This document shows positions 43,241-55,329 of a DNA stretch of 64,000 nucleotides, in pieces. The stretch's first letter is position 1. Each line of letters begins with the position of its first letter. The stretch comes from Odobenus rosmarus divergens (Eukaryota > Chordata > Mammalia > Carnivora > Odobenidae), in assembly GCF_000321225.1 (NCBI RefSeq), contig NW_004450303.1, positions 2,663,117 to 2,727,116 of the forward strand. Reading direction: 5' to 3'. The position numbers were made by a program, and so were the translations under genes. Below the pieces are notes generated by a model that searched no databases, was not told the origin of the DNA, and saw nothing but the letters and a program-made list of their open reading frames with translations.

Positions 43241-44599
43241 TAGACAAAGCATATAGACCAAGCTCAGAAGAATTCCAGTATTTCGAGGTGTGGGGAGGAG
43301 GGATGGTGGGAGTATGGGTATCAAGAAGAAGAACGGGAGAACAAAGGAAACATTAGAAATCGTAGGGTCTGAATCAAAAACTGACACTCTCAATCCCTCT
43401 GCTATGGATTTAACAAACAGTCCCACTAAATAGCTTTATTCTATATTTTTACATTTCATATTACTTTCAAAGATGTCAATATAGATTTACACACACAAGG
43501 CTTTCCCATACATCTTACCAAATTATAAAGCAGCAGGCATTTGGAATTAGTTTTGCTCTTTCTGTATTTAAAATATTGTCTCCCTCGAGTAAAACAGTGC
43601 CCTCCGAGCCAAAGAAGTACATTTCGGCGAATTTGGAAGCTAGAGATAAAAATCCTGGCCTCATAAGTGCAAGCAGCCCCAGAATTCTTTCTGTCAATAT
43701 GGCATTTCACCATTAGAATGTGATCATTTAAAATCATAAACAGCAAGTATAATGAGGTTATGAAGATTGCATATGAGGTGTGACATTTTTTTCTGTGAAT
43801 TTCATAACTGCCATTTTGATTTTATTGTGGTTTACTTCATCCTCAATGGTGCTATTAGGAAAACCAAAAGAGTCTCTTGCTCTTAAAATTTAAAGCTCTT
43901 GCTTTTAACTAAGCCCAGGCCACTAAAAGGGAGCAGGAAATGCAATCCTACATTTCAGTGTCACAGCCTTACACCCTAAATTCAAGTCAAATTATGTTTG
44001 TTAGGATCAAAAGGAATTTCTGTGGTTATTTTTTGCATATTTAAAGTTTAAAGGAAAGTGTTAAATAGTCTGAACATATACATTGCACTTCCTATCTCTA
44101 CATGAGTGTATGAAATTGATTGAGTTTATTCTATAAGGTTTGGTGGTTCTATTTTCTGCCTTTATTATCTAGTGTTTAAGTGAAGGTGAGCTTAGCCGAT
44201 CTGTTTTATGTCTATGTGACGTGCAGCCTCCTTCTTTTTTGGCTCTCTTCTCCCTTTTGGGTCTTGACTTCTGTCACTATTTTGGAAAGTCAGGAAGTCA
44301 GCCAGAATAAAATGAAGCCTAGCAGATTTTTTTTAATGGCATTTATTTAGGATGGTAATTCCAGTGGCAGCGAGCCCACCATTAGCAAGGATATATTGGT
44401 TACTTTATTATGTATGTCTGAATTTCTTGTCTGTCATGCCACACATAAACCCAGAAGAGAACAGTTAGCAGATTTGTGGTTTGCACTGTCTCCAAGATGT
44501 TACTTTAAATACCTGATTCATAATTCTCTGGAGGGACATCTCATCCTCTGGGATGGTGGGAGATCAAGGTAAAAAAATTAAAATTTGGACTCAAAAATA
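43241..44599. other. Unassigned unique DNA
   Basis: No gene or transposon recognised. 43500-43720 contains several retained CpGs (cctcgag, ctccgagcc, ttcggcgaat) in AT-rich DNA and could be conserved non-coding sequence, but there is no direct evidence. Confidence 0.4.
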
Positions 44600-44613
44600 T
44601 CAAAGGTATAGTG

Positions 44614-44627
44614 TTTTTTTAAAGATT

Positions 44628-44671
<44 letters not shown>

Positions 44672-44839
44672 GAGAGAGAGAGAGAGAGAGCGCACAAGCA
44701 AATGGAGGGGCAGAGGGAGAGGGAGAAGCAGATTTCCCACTGAGCAGGGAGCCCGAATGTGGGGCTCCATCCCAGAACCCTGGGATGATGACCTGAGCCA
44801 AAGGCAGATGCTTAAGCAACTGAGCCACAAAGGAACCCC
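44614..44839 (-). mobile_element. CAN-SINE with expanded (TTTA)n tail
   Basis: Minus-strand copy, TSD TCAAAGGTATA (44600-44610) and TCAAAGGTCTA (44840-44850). The usual two or three TTTA units in the tail have grown to about eleven (44626-44670), followed by (GA)n. Confidence 0.94.
44626..44690. repeat. (TTTA)n then (GA)n microsatellite in a SINE
   Basis: About eleven TTTA units followed by about ten GA units, likely length-variable between individuals. Confidence 0.93.
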
Positions 44840-44850
44840 TCAAAGGTCTA

Positions 44851-45299
44851 CTTCTGAGCGATTCATGATATAAATATGGGCTTGCTGATGCAGAAACATG
44901 TTGGTGCTGTTTATACTGACAACATTTGAGTATGATGAAATATGGGGGTATATCATCATAAGCTCTGAGGAAGAGCGAGTTATCGGAAGGCATCTGGATG
45001 TCATGGCAACAGCCGTCCCTCTTAAACCTTCAGGGATAAGGACTAACACTTCTCCTAGTGGCTTTTGAATTTTCACGCATTTCATTTATATTATTCACCT
45101 TGAGAAAAATGTATGTTCTAGAACTCAAATGTCATTTTCTTGATAGATGGGAAAGCTAATGAGGTAAGTAAGGGAGAATACCAAGAGAACAGAAAGAGAG
45201 GCCTTGTATACTAGTATTGGCCGTTTTTGGATTCCTTTGCAATTTATGTCCTCAGGATGTGATGAAATGGATGGACTGAAGTGATGCGGGCATTAGGGA
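44851..45299. other. Unassigned unique DNA
   Basis: No feature recognised. Confidence 0.4.
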
Positions 45300-45465
45300 A
45301 ATGACTAAAGTGTGGGTCCTATTCATGCTACTTATCATCTCTGAGACTCAGTTTCTGCATCATTAACTGAGATAATAACACCTCTCGCATATTCCTCATG
45401 GTTTTTCTATAGAGAGCAAGTGAAAAAAGTCCTATAAATGCTAAGATTTTATACCAATGTAAAAA
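45300..45465 (+). mobile_element. MIR SINE
   Basis: 'ctcagtttctgcatcattaa', 'ctgagataataacacctctc' and 'cctataaatgctaagatttt' follow the MIR core and 3' part. Confidence 0.65.
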
Positions 45466-45517
45466 TATTTGTACTGAGATAGCCAGGTGAACATTGTAAA
45501 GAAATTAAGAAGTTCAA

Positions 45518-45539
45518 ACAGTAGTAGTAGTAGTAGTAT
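45518..45539. repeat. (AGT)n microsatellite
   Basis: About seven AGT units. Confidence 0.9.
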
Positions 45540-45689
45540 GTCAACTTACTCAACTACAAATAAAATTGAAAAAAATCAAATTAGGGAAGTAAACTTTAAA
45601 AACAAAGAAAAGACAGTTGCCAAAAGAGTAGATCTAAAAACAAATGGTAGATGTAGCAATAGTTATTGTAGAAATTGTAGTAGTGGAAA

Positions 45690-45830
45690 CAGTGGAGGTA
45701 GCCAGCATTTGTTGAGCATCAGATATATGCTAAGAGCTGATCTAAGGGTCAGACTCCCTGTATACATTGCCTTCATATTCACAGTAACTTTATAAAGTGT
45801 CAATAATAACCAGTGGACGGATGTCACATG
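45690..45830 (-). mobile_element. MIR or L2-like 3' end
   Basis: 'cagcatttgttgagcatcag', 'atatatgctaagagctgatc' and 'cattgccttcatattcacag' resemble the reverse complement of the MIR 3' half. Confidence 0.5.
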
Positions 45831-46329
45831 GATCTGCAAAAGGAACGAAAGGATACAGATCGCACCTATTTCCATCACTTTGCTCTTCTTCCTCCTCGGG
45901 GCTGTCATTAATACATTCCTAATGTACTATTTTCATCTTTTGCATTAAGAGCCCAAAGAATACAGATGGCCAGGGCTCTCGTTTTGATTGTTTGGAAACT
46001 ATCATCATTGGAAGAGACTCTGAAATTACCAAGATCTTTCTGTGCAACTCCACGTGCAGAATAAGAATAGTAAGCCTACTGTCTATGTTGCATGCTTCCA
46101 TTAAGTTTCCAAAATAACCTGATGGAGATTTTGAAAACCCTTGGACATAAGTAGATGTGTTAGTGAGACTAATGCCAGAGAAAAACAAGAAGTAACTTTA
46201 TAAAGCAGGTTACTAACTGGAAAATATCAGTGACATTGCAAGATCTTCTTTTTCTTCAAATGAGTATGACTATAAGGTAAATCCTAAAATGACTAAGCTT
46301 TGGAAAGATCAAGCTGGATGGTTATTACA
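45831..46329. other. Unassigned unique DNA
   Basis: No feature recognised. Confidence 0.4.
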
Positions 46330-46770
46330 GGTACATATACACAGTGGAATATCACTCAGCCATCAGAAAGGATGAATACCCACCACTTGCATCAACATGG
46401 ATGGAATTGGAGGGGATTATGCTAAGTGAAGTAAGTCAAGCAGAGAAAAACAATTATCATATGGTTTCACTCATATGTGGAACATAAGCAATAGCCCAGA
46501 GGACCATAGGGGAAGGGGGGGGGGATCTCAACGGGGGAGAGAATCAAAGAAGGAGATGAACCATGAGAGACTATGGACCCCAGGAAACAATCTGGGGGTT
46601 AGGGAGGAGAGGAGGGTGGGAGGAGGGGGTAACAGGGTGATGGGTATTGAGGAGGGCACGTGCTGTGATGAGCACTGGGTGTTATACTTAACTAATGAAT
46701 CGTTGAACCCTGCATCTAAGACTAATTAGGTACTATACAGTGGCTAACTGAGCATAATAAAAAAATTGTT
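46330..46770 (+). mobile_element. L1 3' end, different subfamily
   Basis: Starts in ORF2: the plus frame reads TVEYHSAIRKDEYPPLASTW then MELEGIMLSEVSQAEKNNYH and ends at about 46484. The 3' UTR has G-rich tracts and 'aatagcccagaggaccatag', absent from the copies at 14911 and 36408, then ends 'gctaactgagcataataaaa'. So at least two L1 3' UTR types are present. TSD not found. Confidence 0.88.
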
Positions 46771-46959
46771 TTTAAATTGCAAAATAATTTAATACATTAT
46801 TAAATGTAACACCCTTAAATAATGATGCGGCATCTTTCAGACAATTATGTTCTTAAAAAACTATAAATATGTAATATGAAAAAATGCTATATAATTAATA
46901 TGTCATCCACTGTAAGATATTGCTAAGAGAAAAAAAATCTTGTAACTGAAAGTAAGTTT

Positions 46960-47460
46960 AAAGAAATTACTCATCTCAAGAAAAAAAGTCCTAATAGGCA
47001 ATTCATAGAAAACCTCTATCAGCCAACAAACATAAAAAAAAAAAAACCCAAAACCTTGCAACTTGCTATTAAGACATTCAAATTAAAAGGAGAAAAACTA
47101 TTTCACCTATCAAAAGGCCAACGGGTTAAACAATTTAAACCTATTAAGCCTTTCTGTGATGGGCAGGTTTATTGGCTGCTGGTGGGAAGGGAAGGTGATA
47201 CAATCATTATGAAAAGACATTTGGAAATGTTATCAAACAACTTCAAAAATTTCATATTTTTTGATCCAGTAGTTCTATGTCTAAGCAAATAGAGATGAAA
47301 CAGATTAAGTATCATCATTTGTTGTTTTTCACAGTCCAAAGTTGGAAAAACACTATGTTCAAGATAGAGAAATATTTTAGCCAGTATACTTACATATGGC
47401 AGTGCACTATCTAACCATTAAATATATTTTAGAATATTATCTAACAGCGGCTTATAATTA
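46960..47460 (+). mobile_element. Old L1/HAL1-like ORF2 fragment
   Basis: 'tcaaattaaaaggagaaaaa', 'ttggctgctggtgggaaggg' and 'tttttgatccagtagttcta' follow the C-terminal ORF2 order of old L1M/HAL1. The 78-codon frame at 47056-47292 is a remnant of it. Confidence 0.6.
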
Positions 47461-49224
47461 GGTGGAAAAAAACAATATAAAAATGCATACAAAGTGTACA
47501 CATAATTTTGTTTAAAACCACGGAGCATAGAAAAAAATACTAGAGAAAACATGCCTAATTTGAGTGGAGGCATAAAATTTAGCTTTTCTTTATAAGCTTC
47601 TGTATTTCCAAGTTTTATGCAACGAACATATAATATAAAAGCTTATATGTAATTGTTCCTAAGCGTATTATATAGCATTCAAAGAAATTGAGTGATGCTG
47701 AGCAATAAACTATTTTGACAGTTAATTAATGAAGTAAGTAATTAACCCTAATAGGCCATCATTTTATTTATAAGAATCAAATATTTATACTTTTTCAAAA
47801 GAGCTCTGCCTGGCATTTTATTTGGCTTGAGAGGACCTTGACATGGTCAGACATGAGATCCTTCAATTGTTCAAAATAAATCCACCAGTGCAACTGCTTT
47901 CTTTCCCTGCAAGTAGAACATGTACTTTTTCCTATTTCTATTGTTATATTTTCTTAGTTGTCCAAATAATCCATGCCCAGAGAGATAATGTTCTGGCAAC
48001 CCATACTGCCTGTTCCTTTCTTCATAGTCACTAAAAAAGTAAATCCTCAGGAGAACATTTCTTTAGCTTACTTTTTCATTATTTCCAGAGGCAAAAACTG
48101 GCAGGGCAATTTATAATTCAATTTTTGCTAAATCCATGACACCCAATATATATGTCAGGCATTTCAACAGCAGGGTACTTTGGGGATAGGTGATAAATTG
48201 TACTGATTATAAGTGCAAGCTGTTCTTCTAAAACATCATATCAAAAAGAAGGTAGGTACTATTAGGAAAATGTAATGTATCTTTCGATTGTCCAGAAACA
48301 TCAGGGCTAATCACCTCATGTGAATATATTCCGCTTAGTGTTATACAGCAGAATATTACGGTTCTTACCATGTTTTTGATAGCACTCATCTGGAGAAAGG
48401 GGAAAAAAGACCCTATCAGTTCACAAACCTATCACAGGCTCGTAGTCTTTCAGCCAGCCCAGGCACACAGCTCTGTGAGCTCCAATAACTCATATCTGCC
48501 AGAAATGACTCACTCTGAAACCTGAAACATGGCCCTAATCATTTTAGGGCCGTGTTGGTATATATGAGTAGTATAAATATTATTTTATAATATAATCTCC
48601 TCTGATCTTTTTAAACATCGTTTCAGTGTTCTAGATATAGCTCTGTGTGATATGGACAGCTTAAGGAAAGCCACGGGCTCTCTGAGGTTATCTCCAAAAA
48701 ATGCTTAAAAACATCAGTGGACAATTGGAATATAAGATTCTGCTTTGGTGGCAGACACGTACACACCCACACATGCTGTGGTTCAGTCTGGCATTCCATT
48801 AACGAGTGAAGTAATTAAGCAAAGCAAACTGGTAGGTTACTCCAGGCCTAAGCATAGCGAATGGGCTAGGGAGCCTTTCACCTCTAGGTCAATGGTTTCT
48901 GTTTAATCGGGCTGTTAATGACTAAAAGTCATTGTTTCCATCTGAGAGCTGTTTGGTCTCAATGTGAAGTAAGTTGGTGGTCTGCTATCAGTTTCTCATG
49001 TGCAGATGTACAGATTGTGAAACCTGCTTCTGCTTTTGCTAGGCTGTTAGACAACTCAGTAAAAATCATGCTGTTTGAAGGAAATGACAAAACAGCCCTC
49101 TTTCAGAGCATACCTCAATCAGGCAAGGTATTCCTAAATAGAAAGCTATAGAGAGATAGTGGACATAAAATAATAGAGGATTCACAAATGTGCTTTTACT
49201 ACTTATAGTAGTCTTTTTATATAG
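47461..49224. other. Repeat-poor unassigned DNA
   Basis: About 1.8 kb without recognised genes or transposons. Frames at 47843-48034 and 48918-49151 are unsupported. Confidence 0.45.
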
Positions 49225-49385
49225 TTGCTTTCACAAACCTTAACTTATTTGAACTTCAGAGTTAATGTATATGATAGAGGCTATGCGGATAATCATATTT
49301 TAAAGTTTCAGAAATCAAAGCTCAAAGAGGTCAGGGCTTGCCTAAGATCACGCAAGTAGTACGTTTTCCCATCAGGGCTGGAGTG
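49225..49385 (-). mobile_element. MIR SINE
   Basis: 'aaagctcaaagaggtcaggg', 'cttgcctaagatcacgcaag' and 'tagtacgttttcccatcagg' are the reverse complement of the MIR core. Confidence 0.65.
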
Positions 49386-49519
49386 GTCGGATAGCTTCTT
49401 GGAAGAGGGGGCGGGCTTGAGGTGGGCTTTCAAGAACTGGGAAAATTTGGATAGAATAGAAAAGTAAATGATATTCCATGAAGGATGTCAGCATGAGGAA
49501 AATCAGAAAGGTAGAAATT

Positions 49520-49714
49520 TGGGGCGCCTGGGTGGCTCAGTCGGTTAAGTGTCTGCCTTCAGCTCAGGTCATGATCTCTGAGGTCCTGGGATCGAGTCCC
49601 GTGTGTTGAGCTCCCGGCTCAAGGGGAGCTTGCTTCCCCCTCTCTCTCTGCCTGCCGCTCTCCCGGCTTGTGTTCTCTCTCTCTCGAATAAATAAATAAA
49701 AAAAAAAAATTTTA
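49520..49714 (+). mobile_element. CAN-SINE, full length, young
   Basis: Head GGGGCGCCTGGGTGGCTCAG, tail AATAAATAAATA plus A-rich. TSD AAAGGTAGAAATT is exact (49507-49519 and 49715-49727). Confidence 0.96.
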
Positions 49715-49727
49715 AAAGGTAGAAATT

Positions 49728-50221
49728 AGCACAGTGTATTCATGGAATATATTGCATACATTTTACATTATGTGTTCCCACAGGAATGCATTCCAATATA
49801 GTTTTCAAATAGTTTTAACATACACACACAACTATATTAATGAACACCTGCTCGTTCACACCAACAAAGGTTATGCAAGCAATAACAAATTTTTAGTGGT
49901 GTTCTCTCAACAGAAAAGGTAGCAGTAAAGATCCATTCAGAACAAAACATATACCTATTTATGAGGAAGCAGATGTGAAGCTGTTGCTGAAAATAGACAA
50001 GAAACATATAAACCTCTTTGGTTTGCAGTAGTGGTGAGCAGTAGTGGAAAGATAAAGGTTGTTATGATCCTAATAGTAAGCTAACAATATGTCTTGATTA
50101 GGAAGGAAAGGCTTCTGGAAATCTCACAGATAAAAGAAGTTGTTGTAGAACTTTGCAGTCAGGAAAATTCCCAAAGTCCATAGAACGTCCTGCTAGAGTT
50201 ATTAGAGAAAATCTAGCTTAG
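49728..50221. other. Unassigned unique DNA
   Basis: No feature recognised. Confidence 0.4.
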
Positions 50222-50403
50222 GTATTTGTGTTTCTCAACTGGGAGATGTACCCTCCCACATGCAGGGATTGGAAAATAGTAAGGATAATTTTGGTTTCCA
50301 CTATGATAGGGGCTCTAATGGGCAAGGCCAGAGATGCTAAGCTTCAGGGTACTACTGGCACTGAGGACAAGAGCAAGCCAGTAGTACCCTGACCAAGAAA
50401 CAC
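50222..50403 (+). mobile_element. MER20-like hAT non-autonomous transposon
   Basis: Left end 'gtgtttctcaactgggagat' and right end (reverse complement) 'gtgtttcttggtcagggtac' form terminal inverted repeats. Internal 'aattttggtttccactatga', 'ggcaaggccagagatgctaa' follow MER20 order. The right part contains the perfect hairpin described at 50344. Confidence 0.65.
50344..50392. repeat. Perfect 16-bp stem, 17-nt loop
   Basis: TCAGGGTACTACTGGC (50344-50359) and GCCAGTAGTACCCTGA (50377-50392) are exact reverse complements. It lies inside the MER20-like element but is longer than a decayed element of that age would be expected to keep. Confidence 0.95.
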
Positions 50404-50525
50404 TTTTCTCACCAGTTTCTCTGTAGACCCAAGACTGTAACTCCAAGACTGACAAAGCAAGAAAACCAATACTCGTATCTCAATAGTTTTATCCTTATTT
50501 ATCCTTCACTTATTTCAATTTTGCC

Positions 50526-50655
50526 TTCACTTTTTTTTTTTTTTTTTAACGTAGGCTCTATGCCCACCATGGAGCTTGTGGCTTGAATTCACAACCCTGA
50601 GATCAAGACCTGAGTTGAGATTAAGAGTCAGTGTCTTCATCAACTGACCCCTTCC
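50526..50655 (-). mobile_element. CAN-SINE, older subfamily, body lost
   Basis: T18 then 'gtaggctctatgcccaccat', 'gagatcaagacctgagttga' and 'gattaagagtcagtgtcttc' correspond to a minus-strand head of an older CAN-SINE. The GA-rich body is missing and the terminal 'gagccacccaggtgcc' is degraded. Confidence 0.7.
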
Positions 50656-50690
50656 TTCCACTTTAAAAAATGATATTCCTACTAAGATTA

Positions 50691-50818
50691 TTCCACCAGC
50701 AGTGTGCCTAGTTGAGGGGAGTCTGCTTGAAGATTCTCTCTCTCCTTCTCCCTCTGCCCCTCCCCCCACTCATGCTCATGCTCTCTCTCTCTCAAATAAA
50801 TTAATAAATCTCAAAAAG
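50691..50818 (+). mobile_element. 5'-truncated CAN-SINE with long TSD
   Basis: The body from 'gagtctgcttgaagattctc' through (CT)n to AAATAAATTAATAAATCTC is CAN-SINE; the tRNA-like head is missing, replaced by about 28 bp (50691-50717) not from the SINE. TSD ATGATATTCCTACTAAGAT (50670-50688 and 50819-50837) is exact over 19 bp. Confidence 0.88.
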
Positions 50819-50839
50819 ATGATATTCCTACTAAGATCA

Positions 50840-51265
50840 TCCCTAAACCAAACACCTAATCTAATAGGTGCTTTTCAGTTATCATCTTTATCGGACATCC
50901 CCTTTTTCTGGAAACTCTCTTCCATCTTGACTCCCTCAAGGTCATTCTTTCCGACCTTTTGGAACACTCTTCAGTCATCTCTGTAGGTTTCTCTGACTTC
51001 ATCAATTCCTTAATACCAAAGTTCTCTAGGGTCCAATTCTTAGCTCCCTTTTCTTGTTAATTCTTTTCCCCATGCCCATGGCCTTGGCCACCACCACTGA
51101 TGATTCCCAAATCTCTATCTCCAGTGCTAATCAGTCTCCTGAATATGAGACCCATAGTGTCTAAACAAGGTCAATTGTCTACTGCATATCTCCACCTTTA
51201 CATCACACAGATGGATTTGGGTTTTCAGCAGTGTCAAAATTATGTCACTCCAATCTTCTCCTTTC
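50840..51265 (+). mobile_element. L2 LINE ORF2 fragment
   Basis: 'ccaccaccactgatgattcc', 'caaatctctatctccagtgc' and 'tactgcatatctccaccttt' match L2 ORF2 on the plus strand. No open frame persists. Confidence 0.65.
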
Positions 51266-51439
51266 TGTTTTCATGCAAGTGACACATTTTTATTAAGTGG
51301 AGCTCAAAATAAAAAATATAAGTAGCTGAAGATATAAACGTAAGTAATTACAAAAAAGGAGTGTTCACAGTTCCATGGGAGACAAAAGAGGGAGGGTTCA
51401 ACTCTGAAAAGGGAGATAGAAGGGGTGAGTAGCTAGGGT

Positions 51440-51840
51440 CCAGGAAACATCTTAGGGTACATGACACTTAAGCTCAGAGTCCCCCGTATGATCAGAGGTG
51501 TTCTGAACAAACAAACTAACAAGTAACAGGTCCATGTGGTTGAGAAAGATTAGGGCATGTTCTCACACCTCTCTCTCATCTGGTGTGACTTCGAAGTGCA
51601 CAGGAGGAGGGCAGAGGTGCAGCGAAAGAGAGACAGCCACCAGATCACAAAGATCTCCCATTTCTCTGCAGATTAATTCGGACCTTATCCTATAGGTCAC
51701 TGAAGAGTTGAATAAGTTTAACTACATGTTGTATGACAGCATCAGCTTTGTGTTTCTGGTGATTAGTCTCAATGTGGTAAAGAGGATGATGGAGAATGCA
51801 GAGCAATACCCAGTAAAGACAAGGACAACATAGGAGGATT
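51440..51840 (-). mobile_element. Possible L2 LINE ORF2 fragment
   Basis: 'ggaccttatcctataggtca', 'ctgaagagttgaataagttt' and 'aaagaggatgatggagaatg' resemble the reverse complement of L2 ORF2 blocks. Diverged. Confidence 0.45.
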
Positions 51841-53490
51841 TTTAGCAGCCAATTTAGAAATCACAAGACCCTGATTTAGGATGTCGGAACGGAACACAGA
51901 GTAAGAAGTGAAGTCCCTATTTTCTCTTCTGTGGAAGGAAAATCAGCAGGCTCTGGTGACCACTGAACTTGGAAAGCGAAGGAAAGGATAGAGAATTGAG
52001 GATGACCACTGATGTCTGGGTTTGGTGACGCAGAGAGCAATGCCAACGAAAGAAAGATAAAAGAGAAAAGGAAAATGAGAACATTTTTTACTTCATCATG
52101 GGCTTAAAATAACTCAGCCTTGAGAGTCAAAGCTGAACAATGACCTCTTTATTCTAGGTGGATCTGTCCTATACCAACCCTTTCCTTCTTAGGACATTAA
52201 GCTTTGGGCTTATCCTTAATGGTAGAATGGGTACAATAAAGAAATACAGAGCTTTGGAAAATACCTCAAAAATATCATCCTTGTTCTATTAAAATGCAAT
52301 GTGTGACCTTTGGCATGACCTACCTCTCAGTGATGCTGTGTAAAATAAAAGGGCCCATTTTAAGGTACCTACACACATTCTTTACACTCAGAAGTCTCTC
52401 TCAAAATTGGGTGCATCTTTCCCTTCCCACAGTGTGGTTTTCGAAGAGCTTCAAAAATATGCCAAATGCTCTCCAGATATTCTTTTTCTTTTAAAAATAA
52501 AACTATGCTTGTTATAGAATGCCTATATTTCAGCACCTTTTACAGAGAATAAATAGCTTATTGGCATTATTCTCAGCCTGTTTGATGTACTTAGAGATCC
52601 AGCAGTCTAGACCCACCTAACTGTGAAGCTTTGTGGCAGCTATATATTTTTCTAAAAATAGTGCTTAGAAGAAGCTAACCACCTTTAAAGGGCAGGCTTT
52701 AAGAGTCCAAACAGTTTTTATAAAAGTTACCATACATAGAGGCAAATGACTGTAGCAGTTGGAATCCTAAAATGAAATTTTCCTCACTGTGGGAATGGAA
52801 TGGTATGAGCAGAGATGAGAAAATCCTGACTTTAAATTTGATGAAAAGCTTTAAAACTGATGGCTAAAAGTGTAATTTGATGTAAAAGAGTCCCAAAAAA
52901 CCTGATAACAAAGAAATTATCCTTTATAACAGCAAGATGGAGGAAAATTTTGGGTATAAAACAAAACAGACCTAGCAGTTCATTTTCTATGGAATTATTC
53001 TAGCCACAGCGTTCCTTATTCTAATCTATATAATTTGGTTTAGTTGATGTAGTTGTGTGGCTGATTTATGCTACTGATAACAGAAGCTTATAAATTTCTC
53101 AAAGGGAAGTATAGGCCTTTGTAGTGGATTGTGTTTTAATTCACCCACACAATCAGTTTCCACTAGCAACAACCTAAGTCTTTTATATAAATCAGAAGTG
53201 ACTGCCCTTTCCAAAGTCTTGTCTATACCCTGTAGAGCCATTAAAAACATGTCAAGATGGAACATAATTGGCAGAACTTTGGACATAATCCACTTTCCCC
53301 CTGTTTAATGCTGTGTTCTAGCTCATAGATCCACACAGAAGATAGATGAGGCATTTTTATTTATAGCGGTGGTTTTTGACTAAATATTTATAGTAACATG
53401 AAAAAGAGAGAAGGCCAAAAAGCATGTGTTTATGTGAAATGAAATGCAATAGAGAAGTAAATATTGACAGACTGTACATAGGCCTATGAT
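51841..53490. other. Unassigned DNA
   Basis: No gene. Possibly diverged L2 at the left end; the remainder has no recognised feature. Confidence 0.4.
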
Positions 53491-53494
53491 GGGT

Positions 53495-53740
53495 GGACTG
53501 ATTGACAGAGGGAAGAGAGAATGAGACGAGAAGTCCTAGGCCTGAGCCTTGAGTGACTCCACACCTGGAAAAGCAAGATAGAGGATGATGAGTTGGCAGA
53601 GTTGACTGAGCATGAGATGCCACTGAGGAAGGAAAACTATGGCATTTGTTCTTACTGAGAAGCCAAGAGCAGAGAGAATGTGTTTGGTTTTGAAGGGAAG
53701 GTGAGAAGCAGTAGGTAGAAGAAGTGGAGTTAAGGGTGTT
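53495..53740 (-). mobile_element. L2 LINE ORF2 fragment
   Basis: 'ctaggcctgagccttgagtg', 'actccacacctggaaaagca' and 'gagaagccaagagcagagag' are the reverse complement of an upstream L2 ORF2 region. Confidence 0.6.
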
Positions 53741-54764
53741 TTAGGACTTGAATATATTTAAATGCTAATAGAAAGGATCCGGTAGACATGTCATGAACAA
53801 AGAAAAATAGGAAAGTGGAATTCCAAAGTGATCTTGTTTATGTGGGTTATAACTAATAATATTTACTGTATGAGAAATTAAAATGGAGAAATTATTATAA
53901 TAGTCCCCAATATTAACTATTTCAAATTGCCGTAAACACCCATTACATATTAATATAAAGAGCATATTTTTATTTAGAAAACTATATTTTCCAAAATGAA
54001 ACTAAATTAGTGATAAGAGTACCACCATTTAGCACATTCTCAATTCTTTCTCATATGCTCAACAAAAGACAGCTGGGTTCTCGTGTCTGCCTCTGCATTC
54101 AGTTGGTTGCCTTAATGTTGTTTTGGTTAATGTGTATTAACAAAATCTGGCCTCACACAAATATATAGTTAAATAATGGAGGAACTATCAGTATGTTTCT
54201 CTGAGGCTAAACTAGAATTCACCACATAGTAGTTTTTTAAAGATTAGCTGCAATGTAAATTCTGAAGCCTGATCATTAAATGAACTTTTTGTACTCTACA
54301 ATCCATTTTTCTATCTTGGACTTTAAACTGAGTTATGCAGATGTTCTAAATGCTGATAGATTTTACCACACGGTGTTAAAAAATCACATTTGTTACTATT
54401 ATCACTAATCTCATCAGAAATATCTTTAAGTATTGGGAAGCTGTCAAGATTGTGATGTTAGTTACATGTTTCCCAAAATTCTAATATTCACTTGAAAGCT
54501 AACATTTTATCTTTGGCAATACTTTAAATTGTTTTCCTTCAAGTGGCAGGTTTGCTTAGTTCATTTCCAAGAAAATCTCTGCCAGGTACCTAAATCAGAA
54601 TGACCCTTGTTTGTCCCTCAGTCATTCTTTAAAGTAAAATGATGTTTCATGAAAAAGCTCTCAATTCAAACAATTTGCACAAATGTTTTTCCTCCAAACA
54701 ACTATCATTTTTCACTATGCAGTAGAAGTGTTTTAGGTCACACAGGATATTAAAAGGATGAGTA
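53741..54764. other. Unassigned AT-rich DNA
   Basis: No gene or repeat recognised over about 1 kb. Confidence 0.45.
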
Positions 54765-54780
54765 CTCAAGGTTTGACATT

Positions 54781-54974
54781 TATTATTTATTTATTTAGAT
54801 TTATTTATTTATTTGAGAGAGAGTGCGCATGCATAGGGGGAGGGGCAGAGGCAGAGAAGCCGACTCCCCACTGAGCATGGAGCCCTAAGCAGGCTCCATC
54901 TCACCACCCTGGGATCATGACCTGAACCAAAATCAGGAGTCGGAAGCTTAACTTACTGTTCCACCCACGCGCCC
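54781..54974 (-). mobile_element. CAN-SINE, full length
   Basis: Minus-strand copy. TSD CTCAAGGTTTGACATT (54765-54780) and CTCAAGGGTTGAAATT (54975-54990). Confidence 0.94.
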
Positions 54975-55329
54975 CTCAAGGGTTGAAATTTAATAAAATT
55001 AACAATTTTTATGGCTTCATCAAAGTCATTTTTAAGCAAACTGGCTTTTTTTTTGTAAATGCAAGTGTGTAGAGGTGAAGAATACAATGATTACCTAGCA
55101 TATATGTGTTGAAACTGCGTTGATTGGTGCTAAGGCATCCCAAAAATTCTACCTGCCATTGACTTTGCTTCATCAGTGTAAAAGTCAAGACAGTGAAATA
55201 GTTTTAACTTGTGGAGACCATGACATTTTCTAAGAAACCCCAGGAATCCATGGACCACACTTTTAGAGCTGCTACTCTAAGAATTTACTCTATAAAGATA
55301 GAATTTAAATCCATCTGAGAAAACATTAT

